Under the pieces are notes generated by a model. The model did no database searches. It had not been told where the DNA came from and was given only the letters and a program-made list of their open reading frames with translations. A DNA stretch of 64,000 nt. It comes from Stenogyne calaminthoides (taxonomy: Eukaryota > Streptophyta > Magnoliopsida > Lamiales > Lamiaceae). The stretch is taken from positions 21,729,758 to 21,793,757 of the forward strand of contig JBBCBC010000022.1 in assembly GCA_037126765.1 (NCBI GenBank), given 5' to 3'. Positions 47,090 to 58,213 of the stretch are shown in pieces; within the stretch, counting starts at the first letter, position 1; each line of letters opens with the position of its first letter. The position numbers and the translations under genes were made by a program.

Positions 47090-48792
47090 TCAGAAAAGGT
47101 AAATCATTTCATTGATTGATTTTGAAATTACAGATACAGAATTGATAAGCAAAAAATACCTAACTTCTGACCTAAGGTCTTCATCTTCTGATGATTTCTT
47201 GTCCCTCATGGCTTCAGGAATTTGAAAGATATCATACATCCTCTTGAGCACTTCCTTTTGGCGGTCTTCTTCAGTGATGTTACCTCTCTCCAGTGCATCA
47301 AAATATGCTTGTCTGAAAGCCACTGAGTCATATATGTTCCTTTTCAGAGGTAACATCAGGAACTCATACCTTGGTGCAGAAGGTCTCATCGTCATCATCT
47401 GTCCTTCCTTCATAACCTCCTTATAGAATACTGGATATTTTGCTTCGAGCCAGTCCAGAAAGATTTCGTCAAAGAGATTGTCATCCTTCTCTTCTGGGAC
47501 TCATTGTATCATGAATATGTCGCACAATCAGTCTGTCTTTATGATCCTCCAAGGTTCATGAAGGTCCTCTCTGCACACAAGGATATTATCCATGCTGGCA
47601 GGCACAACACGCTCTATCCAGGTGTCATCAGATTCGGTCACAGCCTTCTTCTTTTGCTTTCTTCTGAAGGCTTTATCAAGACCTCCAGCTTCTCACAACT
47701 TCTTCCTTTTAGTTGCCTCCTCTATGACCTTTCTTCTCTTAACCCGATCCTGTTGTTCCCTGATATGTTCTGATGATAAGAGTAGCTCAGATCTGGTCAC
47801 AACAGTTTTCTTCTTAGATTCTTTAACCTGCTTACCTTTCTGCAACCTTTTCTTTTCTGTCACTGCCTCAGCTGATTCTGATGCAAACTCTTCTTCAAGT
47901 TTCCTGGCCAGCTCCAGACCCCTTGCTTCTTCTTCAGTTTGTAGTCTTTTCTGAACGTTTGAGGAGAAGTCCTCAATCCTATAAACTCTTGAAGTTTGAT
48001 CAACCATTGCAACTTTCTATTCAGAAGTGACCTTATCCTGAAGGTCTAGCTGTTTTGGGTGATCTTCAATAGTAGAAAACAGCTCGGCCAGTTCAGTATC
48101 ATTGATTTCAGCAGCTTGGGCTTCAGAAGTGGGTGCCTGACTTGGTGCAACAGCAACTAGGGTCAATTGACCAGCCTGGACAACCTGTTTTTCTCAACTC
48201 TTCCTTCCCCCTTTCTGGTTGCATCAAAAAGGAGTCGGATGTTCTTCTCCAGGTTGGTGAAAAGAGTTAACATCTCTTTCTTCAAGTCCTCAACTTCCAA
48301 ATACTGAATCTGAACGAATGAAGTAGATGATGGTGCAGGTCCGAGCATCTTTGACACAACTTCTTCCAGAGCCTTTTTTGCAATAGATACAGAAACTTCA
48401 AATTTCTTGACAGGGGCCTCGAAGCTAGAGTCTCCTGCATTAATGACTTGTAAGCTTCCTCTAGAAGTGTCCTAACATCAGAAAGTATCGACACCTCTAG
48501 TCCCAGCTTCTGCAACATGGTTTCCAACTGTGTTATCTCATTCAGGGCTTTGTCCGTATGCATTTCAGTCAATCTCTTCGCAGTCTGATTCCTTTCAGAT
48601 TCAACAAGCTGCTTCGTTCTCTCCTCCATCTGAATCAACAAATTTGCAGCCAAAGTGTTTAATTGAGCTTCTACTGATGCCTTTACCCCACCAAGAATAG
48701 TCGTCAAAACTTGGTCGAGGGTCTCAGGCGAAATCACAAAGACTGGGGCAGATGTTTGTGCCTCGCCAATTAGAGTCTCATCTATTTCACCA
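47090..48792 (-). pseudogene. Element D 3' gene, C-terminal part
   Basis: The minus-strand continuation of the frame at 63,139-64,000, separated from it by the C1 insertion. Removing C1 and one copy of the CACC target duplication leaves an open frame across the join. It begins with a long coiled coil (48,737-48,300; heptad-rich with SVEAQLNTLAANLLIQMEER), then LLFDATRKGEGRVEK, a K/E-rich segment (48,007-47,693) and a C-terminal domain (47,413-47,090) with YDIFQIPEAMRD. C1's own 3' gene has the same order. Frame changes near 48,420, 48,180 and 47,520 break it. Position after pol equals the env-like ORF of SIRE elements. No membrane segment is apparent. Confidence 0.65.
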
Positions 48793-50354
48793 TGTTGGGA
48801 AATTTAGAGTTTTGATGAAAGTTCTAAAACACATGTAATAGGACCAGTCAGACCTGTTAGTGACTGATGTTTTTATTACCAGTTATAAGATGACCAGTTG
48901 ATAATTATTATATAGAACAACTGATGTCTAAGATAGGTCATATATTGAGGGGGAACCTCAATATGTATAGGTCAGATCTAAAGATCAGAAGAACAAAAGA
49001 TCAGCTAAAGTCCGACAGGCCAGAAGGCAAGGGAATGACAGAAGATCAGACGATCTGATAAAGTCAGATAATCAGGTGAAGTCATGAAACACAAATTCGA
49101 AGACACAAGATCGGATGACTACCGGAAGATCGACCGGAAGACCTACATCACCGAAGTCGCTAGTTGAGCTAAGACAACGGCACCGAAGACTCTATTAGTA
49201 GACCGATCGGTTATAATCGATCGGTCACCACACCGTGGTAATCGATGTTTCACCAAATCATACGTTGATGATCTGAACAAGAAGAATGTCAACTTTAGTT
49301 GGTAGAACAAACACTGAAAAGTGCTTTTGTTAACCAATAAGAACAAGACACGTATGAACGGAGCCGACAATATGGGATTTGGTGCTGCTTGGTCAAACGA
49401 CTATAAAAAATGATATACACGCTTTTGGCCAAGCCGTACCTAGAAGCACGTCACATCAAATCCTACATATCTACCAAATATAGCCGGAAATTCAAATTGC
49501 TCTCCAACGGCTCTTTGATTTCGAGGTCTATAAATATGGGATTACTCTTCAGAGTTAAGACACGGAAATTATCAAGAAGCTCATACTATAGCCAAATTTC
49601 CGCACGAAGAACACAACCGAAGATTATTTTTTAAGTGTTCATCCCATAGTTCTTAGCACATAAATCTTATCCTCTAGCTGTTAGGCTACTTAAATACTAG
49701 GAAAGATTTCAAAGTTGGAACAAACAACAAATCTTACCCAAAACCCAAAGTTAGGTTAAGTTTGTTTAGCAAGATTTCAGACTAGAGTTTCTAGTTCTGA
49801 TTTCTGGGATCGGTTGAGTGAGAGCTCTATAAATATCTATTGGTGTAATGTGTTTGACTAACATAATAATCTAAGTCCAGTTGGTTAAGTCGGTTAAGTT
49901 GGTGCCCCTTGTGAAAGGGAAGAGGGACGTGGACCGGGTTGTCCTCAACCACTATAAATATTGTGTGCATTTACCGTTTGATTAACGCTTTCACACTATT
50001 GCACACAACTTGATTAAATTTGCATAGATATTACGAGTTAGGATCACCAGCACCAAATATCGATCCGATCGATTGACTCCATAGTCATCCGATCGAAAAA
50101 CAACTTCAAATCGATTTGTTATAAACCGGGTTTTTACACGGTATAAACTAAACCGCACAATCGCTTAAACCGATAGATACCGAACCGATCTGCTCTCGAC
50201 GATCAAGAAGTTGGATATCGATCCCAAACTGATTCACTTGCACTCTGATCAGGCAAACTGCAATCACACCTGATATGCACGAAAAAGTTTTTAGAAGTCT
50301 ATTCACCCCTCCCCTCTAGACTTCTGCCCTCACGAAACCCATTCGGGACCTACA
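48793..50354 (+). mobile_element. C1 5' LTR (1.56 kb)
   Basis: Starts TGTTGGGAAATTTAGAG, ends TTCGGGACCTACA. TATA-box candidate TCTATAAATATGGG is near 49,528-49,541. Stretches 49,095-49,280 and 50,035-50,215 differ from the 3' LTR mainly where that LTR has CTG or CAG. Confidence 0.85.
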
Positions 50355-50356
50355 AG

Positions 50357-50860
50357 TGGAATCAGAGCAGGAGTTCAAAAGGTTCACTAATTTATGTCAA
50401 AGTGACCACCTAAACTGATCTATTTTAAAAATCCGTTTCTGAACTGATACCAACAATTGGTATCAGAGTGGGAGTTCAAAAGGTTCACTGATTTATTTCA
50501 AAGTGACCACCTGAACTGATCTATTTAAAAAACCCGTTTCTGAACTGATACCAACAATTGGTATCAAAGCGGGAGTTCAAAAGGTTCACTGATTTATTAC
50601 AAAGTGACAACCTGAACTGATCTATTTTAAAAACCCGTTTCTGAACTGATACCAACAATTGGTATCAGAGCGGGAGTTCAAAAGGTTCACTGATTTATTT
50701 CAAAGTGACCACCCGAACTGATCTATTTTAAAAACCCGTTTCTGAACTGATACCAACAATTGGTATCAAAGATGGAGTTCAAAAGTTCACTGATTTCAAA
50801 TGTGACAATCTGAACTGATATATTTGAAAACCCATTTTCTGTAAAAGTGTATATATTTTA
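50357..50860 (+). repeat. Five-unit 101-bp array of primer-binding sites
   Basis: Right after the LTR, units begin at 50,357, 50,458, 50,559, 50,660 and 50,761. Each opens with TGGWATCARAGHDGGAG; TGGTATCAGAGC is the plant copia primer-binding site, complementary to initiator tRNA-Met. Units end CTGATACCAACAAT, so at each join GATACCA and TGGTATC form a hairpin with a 5-base loop. The last unit is slightly degenerate. Confidence 0.92.
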
Positions 50861-50878
50861 ATGTTTTGGCGTCATTAT

Positions 50879-52476
50879 CAAAAAGGGGGAAATTGTTGGG
50901 ATATTTTAGTTTTGATGAATTATGCCAAAACATTATCAACTTGTGTTATTCAAGGTAAATTACAGATAACAAGTTGAGGGGGAACGAGAGAACAAGTTGA
51001 GGGGGAACTCACAAAATCAGAATTAACTGATCGAGATCAGACGAGGTTGTAGACGAGACTGATCGAAAGATCAGATGAGTAAGATGAGTTCCGGAGTTAA
51101 CTGATGAGCTGAGCAAAATCAGAAGAAAAGAAAAGCTAAGCCAGCTAATCAGAATATCAGATGACCAGGTGACCTGATCAGATGACCAGATCAGAAGAGG
51201 AGGTTGCAGATCAGAAGAGGAACATATAAGACTGATCGAGATCAGACGTGATCAAGATCAAATAAGATAACCTGATGCAACTAACTTGATATGCTAACCT
51301 GATGTACTAATCTGATGCAGATAAACTGATATGCTGACCTGATGCTATTGATCTGATCAGGTGAGCTGATCAGATCAGGCGAGAAGAAATCAGTAGAGAA
51401 GTCATCAGAAGACAAGTCATCTGAAGTCATGTTCACTGAGAATTAGAATACTGATGATCAGATAGCCTGAGTACTAGTGACCTGAGGGTCAGATTGTCTG
51501 AAGTCAGAAGAGTTTGAACTCGAGTAGCTTGAGTGTCAAGATGCCGATCGCACAAGGTCCGCCAAGAGAAGTCTCATTGAATCAAGAATCCTGAGACTCA
51601 GAAGAATCTTGAAGACTCAGAAGAAACCTGAAGACTCAAGAATCCTGAAGACTCAGAAGATCCTGAAGAAATAGCCGTTAGATTCAGCTGACGTGGACCA
51701 ATGAGAGGAAGACAACCAGCCTGAAAAAGCTACAAAAGCTACAGAATAGTATGGATTTGAATGTGACTCCATCATACGGTAACACTCAAATCCACACTAT
51801 AAATACAAGTTCTTCCATCAAATTAAGGGTGGAAGTGGAGAATGTGGAAAAAGATGCTACAGAGCCAAGAGCCATACACTCAAGCATTCCCACCATAAAA
51901 CACTGAGCAAGAAATACACGCATATATTCAAGAGTGTTCTACCTTAGATCTAAGCACAAATGCTATATCCTAAGCTTAGAGAGATTTTCCCATCCTTAGC
52001 ATTGAGGCTAAACAAATGTAAGGAAAAATCTCACCCTAGTTGGAAACCAAACAAACCTTACCCAAATCAGTTTGATAGGTTAAGTTTGTAGGTGAGTGAG
52101 AACTCGGTAAACATCTAAGCAATCCCGAAAGGGAGGGTAGGCGATCCCGTGAGGGAGATAAGTCCCGTTTGAGTGTGAACTCGGTAAACATCTGTTGGGT
52201 GTTGGACTAACACGTTAAACTAAGTCCAGTTGGTTAAGTTGGTGCCCCTTGTGATAGGGAATAATGGATGTAGAAGTTGGACTCCGAACCACTATAAAAA
52301 TAGTGTGTTCTTTACTGCTTTATGTTCCTACTTGTCATATGCATTCGATTATAAGCAAAACACACATCGTTCTTAAAAGCAAAAAAAAAAAATTGGTATC
52401 ACTGTTTCCTCATCCCTGTTTTATATGCATTACATTGATTTTTCCGCATTACATTGGTTTTTCACCGGGACCAACA
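50879..52476 (+). mobile_element. Second LTR in the C1 leader, with its own polypurine tract
   Basis: AAAAAGGGGGAAAT (about 50,880-50,893) is followed by TGTTGGGATATTTTAG, and the segment ends CCGGGACCAACA at 52,476. The length, 1,583 bases, and TGTTGG/CCAACA termini fit an LTR of a sister subfamily. A TATA context, CACTATAAATACAAG, is near 51,796-51,810. It shares the TAAGTCCAGTTGGTTAAG and GGTGCCCCTTGTGA phrases with C1's LTR. Its position between the primer-site array and protease means it replaces gag. Confidence 0.7.
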
Positions 52477-52564
52477 ATTGAAGTGCCTTGTTTGTATGGA
52501 TCCCTAAAATCAACTCTAACCCCTTAGGACCCAATCAAAAAGGGGTACCTAAAGCCTGATTTGA

Positions 52565-55500
52565 TTGCAGGTTCGCGTGGGTTTGGCCAACAAAGGAGGT
52601 GTACAAGCAACTATCTGGTACATCGATAGTGGATGCTCAAGGCATATGACTGGAAGCAAACATCTCCTTAGCTCTTACACAGAACAAGAAGGCCCACATG
52701 TACTCTTTGGTGATGATAACTTTGGTTTTACCAGAGGATTCAGAACCTTAGAGAATGATGATGTACAGGTTACTGGAGTCTCGTATGTCGAAGGTTTAAA
52801 GCATAACCTGTTATCAGTTTCACAATTCTGCGACAATGAATTCAGTGTTGAGTTCTCGACTAATCAGTGTACTATCAAGAATTGAGCTACTCAGCAGATC
52901 TTGTTAACTGGTTCAAGGAAAGATACGATTTATACAGCAGATTAGAACAGTTGTCCAAGAAATGCATGCCTGATTGTTAAGAATTCCAAAAGTAGCAGTT
53001 GGCCCTGGCACAAAAGAATGAGTCATCTGAACTTTAAAACTCTTAACAAGATAGCAAGAATGTCTTTGGTTGAGGGACTTCCGAATGAGGTATTCTCTAA
53101 GGATCAGACATGTGTCGCATGTCAGAAGGGAAAACAGGTTAAAGCCTCATTCAAGCGAATCCTCGACCAAAGATCCATCCAGTATATTGCAAATCCGCTC
53201 CATATGGACTTATTTGGACCAGTTACACCAATCGGTCCTCTCGTGACGAAAATATATACTCTTGTAAGAAGATACCAACAAGAAGAATGAGACAACAACA
53301 AAGATACCTGGGTTATTCCAAGTTTACCTGGGTTATATTCTTGTATAAGAAGAATGAGACAACAACAAAGATACCTGAGCTGCTCAAGAAATTACAAAAC
53401 AAAAAAGGGTGTCAGTATAATGAAAATCAGATCAGATAAAGGTACAAAATTTTTGAACTCTTTTATTACTGATTTTTACACTAAGTTTGGTATACAGCAT
53501 GAGACATCAGCTGCAAAAACGCCACAACAGAATGGTGTAGCAGAACGGAGAAACAAAACACTCAAAGAAGCTGCTCGCACTATATTAGCTGAACATGCAA
53601 CACCAAGCCGTTTCTGGGCAGAAGCCATCAATACTGCATGCCACACTCAGAACAAATGCTCTCTCACTAAGGCTCACTACAAAACACCCTATGAACTGTG
53701 GAAGGGCAGAAAACCTCGTGTTTCTTACTTCCATGTTTTTGGGTGCAAGTGTTTCATACACAAAAATGGGTAGAGTCAGTTGAAGACTTTTGAGGCCAAG
53801 TCAGATGAGGGTATATTCTTAGGATATTCCTCATCCAACAAGGCTTTTAGGGTTTACAACAGGCGAACCCTAGTTGTGGAAGAAATACCTCATGTGGTCT
53901 TTGATGAAACATCTTCTGAACAAGAGAAATATGCCTCAGAACAAGAAGTACCAGATCAACCAGTACCTGATGCATAGAAAATGGATCAGCTAAGTATCAA
54001 GGAAAAAGGATCCAGAACACGTAAATAAAGATATATTCCGGATCCTGGCGATTCACCAGTCAATCGCACCTAAGGTACGCATAACCACAATAAAGAAGTT
54101 CGGTACAAATTGAGACAATATCAACTGAACCATCTGGTTCAGGAGGAACACCTGAAGTTCCTACGGACAGACATCAGCACATGATGAGTCCAACATCAGC
54201 TGAGACTTGTCCATGTGAAGTGGATCATAATTTTGCACCATTCTCAATCACTAGTAATGAACTACTATCAGAAGAAGATGATGTTCTCTAAACAGATGCA
54301 AATCAGAAAAGAATGACCTGGGTAACCAGTCATCCAACTGATATGATCATCGAAGACCTATCTGATAGAGTTAAAACTAGACATCAGATTGGTGAAAGTG
54401 CCATGTATTGTTGTTATCTGTCTTTGAAGGAACCAACTGAAGTAGAGGAAGCTCTACAAGATGCAAACTGGATTCTAGCCATGCAAGAAGAACTGGAATA
54501 GTTTGAAAGGAATCAGGTTTGGAAACTGGTGGACAGACCAACCCATCAAGATGTGATTGGCACAAAGTGGGTATTCAAGAACAAGAGAGATGAGAATAAT
54601 GTCATAACCAGAAATAAGGCAAGACTTGTTGCTAAGGGGTATTCACAATCAGAAGGAATTGATTATGATGAGACCTTTGCACCGACCGCTCCTTTGAAGC
54701 CATTCGGTATTTTTTTTGGCATATCTTTGCCCGCAGGGTTTATTGTGTATTAGATGGATGTAAAGAGTGCATTCTTAAATGGGGTCTTAGCTGAGGAAGT
54801 TTATGTTTAACAACCTCCAGGCTTTGAAAAAGGTGACCAGGTGTACCATTTAAGAAAAACTCTTTATGGCCTGAAACAAGCTCCTCGAGCTTGGTATGAT
54901 ACACTCTCTCAGTTCCTGATAGACAGTGGTTTCACTAAAGGAATAGTGGACAGAACCTTATTCAGAATAGAACATGGAGAAGATATTCTGATGGTTCAGA
55001 TTTATGTGGACGACATCATCTTCGGAAGTCCCAACAAGAGTTTATGCGAAATATTTAGCAAGCTGATGCAAGGGAAGTTCGAGATGTCCATGATGGGTCA
55101 GATGAGTTACTTTCTGGGTTTACAAGTTAAGTAAAGTACAGTAGGGATATTCATCTCGCCAAAAATACACACTAGGAGTTTATTGGCTAAGTTTGGAGTT
55201 CAAAACTGTAAGGAAGCCAGAATTCCTATGATGACTGGATTTAAGATGGATCCAGATGAGGATGGTCAGAAAACTAATCAGAAAGAATATAGGTCTCTCA
55301 TTGGATCTTTACTATACATGACTGCCAGCAGACCAGATATCACTTTTGCAGTAGGTGTATGTGCCAGATTTCAGGCAAATCCAATGCAAAGCCACTTAAA
55401 AGCGACTAAGCGGATTCTTAAGTATCGAATGGGACAAGAACCTTGGTTTATTTTACCCATCGATGATAATCTAGAGCTTAGTGGGATTCTCGATTCGATT

Positions 55501-55990
55501 ATGGAGGTTGCGAGAATTGATGTGAAGTCAACCTCGTGTACATGTCGGTTTTAGGTAGTAAACCCGATCTCGTGGTTTTTCAAAGAAGCGGACATCGATT
55601 CGCGACATCTACTATTGAAGCGTAATATATGGCTGCGAGGAAGTTGTTGCTCCCAACCGCTTCCGCTTAGTCAAGAGTCGAGGATTATAACATTGTAGCT
55701 AAGAACGCACCTATATTCTCGTGACAATAATAGTGTTATTGCAATCACTCGATCCTCGTTTCTACATACAAGATGCACGCATGTGGATGTCAGACACCAT
55801 TTTATAAGAGATCATGTTGAAAAGAAGAATATCATAATGGAAAAGATCCATACCGATAAAATGTAAAAGTCGATATTTTAACCAAGCCACTAGCTGAGAT
55901 CAGATTCAGAGAATTATGCAATGAGCTAGGGCTTCTGGATCTTGGAGAAAAAGCACCAGAAATGTTTGCTGGACTGATCTCCAGAACCAG
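52565..55990 (+). pseudogene. C1 pol: protease, integrase, RT, RNase H, without gag
   Basis: Protease WYIDSGCSRHMTG is at 52,614-52,652. The pre-integrase zinc segment WHKRMSHLNFKTLNKIA is near 53,007 with CVACQKGKQVK. The integrase core spans 53,180-53,775: MDLFGP, then a local 31-base duplication breaks the frame, then KIRSDKGTKF and TPQQNGVAERRNKTLKEAAR. The chromatin-linker region reaches 53,980. RT runs 54,430-55,135 with GTKWVFKNKRDENN, MDVKSAFLNG, LYGLKQAPRAWYD and the intact catalytic box YVDDIIF. The connection and RNase H (55,180-55,870) degrade after 55,430. In-frame stops occur near 52,883, 53,288, 53,772, 54,499, 54,751, 54,809 and 55,132. Gag is absent. The polyprotein is inactive as read. 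Confidence 0.85.
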
Positions 55991-57640
55991 CTAGTTAAGA
56001 GACTAACCAGGTTAAGAGGAATCAGTTGAGTTAGGTATCTCAACTGATTAGAAGATCAGTCAAGGAACTGATATGAGAAGGCTTTATCAGAATAAAAAGG
56101 AATTGATCAGATTAAAGAATTTTCAGATTAAAGGAACTGATCAGTTTGGTTATTTCATACTTTGTAAGTCGATTAAGCTAAGGTTCAACAAGCAAGTTAA
56201 ATAAGATTAAAGCTTAAATCGCATAAGGAAACAGAAAATACACAACAATCAAATAATAGAACTTTTCATTGATAAAGACCCGGAGATCAAATTTACATTA
56301 CAAGTTACAAGTTCAAAAGGACCCGGAGGTCAGTACATAAACCATAAACCGAAAACCCTAAGCCTAACCCTAGAAGGGGGGGAGAGAGGCTTTAAAGATT
56401 TTAAAGCCCGATGCTCCCATTTTCCCCAACTTAACTCTAAAAGGGGTGTGAGAGACTTTGAAATAATCCTAAAGCCACCCTCAGAGCTTCGGAGTTAGGA
56501 GCGAGAGCGACATTGAAGGATTTCTAAGCCAGGAGCCCCTAGTCCTAAATCAATGGGCTCTCCAGCTGTTAAATGGGACACAAGTGCCAAAGATGTGGTC
56601 CAAAGACCATATGGCCACAAGTGCCACATGCAAATATTGAGTTTGATATACGATGATCAGTTGTTTTCTGATCAAGATAGAATACCAAACTCATGTTTTG
56701 TATCATACTGAGTCTGTTGATGCTAATTCCGTCATCTCTATAGGCACACAAGGTGCATACGGTTATAAGAAGTGTCTTCTCATTTGCGATAGTAGATCCG
56801 CCGCCTCGGTGGTAGAGAAGCTTGGCAATAATTGTATGTGTAATCTTTGATGACGACAAAAGCAGTAATAAGGGACACACAGGGTTGATGTGAGAAACTG
56901 AAATCATTTGAAAAGGGTTAAAGGTTTTTGCCGGAAGTTTCACCGGAAATAAGGGTTCACCGGAATACATGGTTTACAACACTTAAAGAAGATAAGTATG
57001 GTGAATGGGTTATGTTGTGTAAATCATTGGTCCAATTTATAGAGGCCAAGCAGGGGTGCAAATGCAAATTTGATTTCTCAAAACCTTTTAGAGAAATTGG
57101 CACCACAAGGACAGCGCGTAGTAAACACGCGACTGATGATTGGATAAGCTTACGGCGATTGATATCCCAAAGTATCCAGACTATTATTACGAATGTCAAA
57201 TCATGCCGACTTAGGGAATCGAGATGACTATCCAATTTTCCAAGACTAAGTTTTCGCGGTAACACTTATCCCAAGAATTGACTTGGTCTGAGTAGAATCA
57301 GATTAGGTCAACTGAAATCTGATTAGATAAGAGACTGATCAGATGAGGAAGATCAGTTGAGTATGATACCTCAACAAATCAGATAAATGAATCAATAAGT
57401 AATCAGAAATAACAGTTGAAGGGGGAACTTCAACTGATCAGGGAGGATCAGAAAAGGGAATATCAGACGCAAAGTGGAACAGATCAGTTGAAAGGGACAG
57501 TTGGGAATTTATAAGGATTAAGCAGAAAACTAAGATCAACAAGTGGTACAGACAGACTTCAAGTGGTATTGACTGATTACAATAACAGTCAACTAGATAA
57601 GCATTTCTGTTTCTTTGTTTACTGGTTACATATCTGAAAT
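55991..57640 (+). other. C1 spacer between pol and the 3' gene
   Basis: It begins after a pol tail (EMFAGLISRTS, stop near 55,995). It includes AACCCTA-type motifs with GGGGGGAGAGAGG (56,355-56,395) and several related GA-rich phrases. Two overlapping frames follow: 56,569-56,970 minus and 56,928-57,227 plus (KYGEWVMLCKSLVQFIEA). I recognise neither. The segment 56,570-57,270 has a different base texture from the CAG/CTG-rich sequence on both sides and may be an insertion. Confidence 0.4.
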
Positions 57641-57864
57641 TATCTGATAATATTTGCCTTTACTGTACACATACTTTTGTGACTCATACCCTGCAAAGTA
57701 TTTAATGCGGACGTAGGGTATATGTATTAAATGCCACTAAATGTGTTTTTAAATCCAAAAGGCAATCGCGGTGCATATCCTGACCACACGATCAAAACCG
57801 CTCAATCTGGATCGTTTATCCTTTTCAAACGTTTGATCTTCTAGTCTCGATTTTACCTCCTTCC

Positions 57865-57873
57865 TTTTATAAG
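57865..57873 (+). promoter_or_regulatory. TATA box ahead of the C1 3' gene
   Basis: TTTTATAAG followed by a pyrimidine-rich leader (57,890-57,960), as in plant protein-coding promoters. The distance to the ATG is about 340 bases, including the candidate intron. Confidence 0.5.
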
Positions 57874-58006
57874 CTTCATCAAAACCCTACCAGAGTATTT
57901 TTCTCAAAATTCTTGCGATTTATTCTCTGCAAACTCTCAATTATCTTTCTGCGATTCAAAGTGTTCTTACGATTCAACCTGTTTCAAAATCGAAAAGCAG
58001 AATCTG

Positions 58007-58213
58007 GTAATTTCTGGTTATTTGATGAATTACTTTCCTAAATTCCATTGAACATATAGATTACATCTATTTATGTTATCCTGTTTTATGCCTTATCATT
58101 TCTTGATATCTGTATGTATTCATCGATTACTAGGTCTGAGAATAGGTCTGATAATCAATATATGATATCTTTATGGTTATGCACAAATTTTAATCGAGTC
58201 TATCTTATTGTAG
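58007..58213 (+). other. Candidate 5' leader intron of the C1 3' gene
   Basis: The donor AATCTG|GTAATTT at 58,007 and acceptor TTATTGTAG at 58,213 flank 207 T-rich bases with branch-like CTAAT/CTGAT motifs. The acceptor AG is immediately followed by the ATG. This fits a leader intron typical of plant genes; splicing is not shown. Confidence 0.5.

Noticed and set aside
50357..50860. CRISPR-like regular repeats
   Set aside because: Units are contiguous 101-base repeats without unique spacers, start with a tRNA primer-binding site and follow an LTR in a plant genome.
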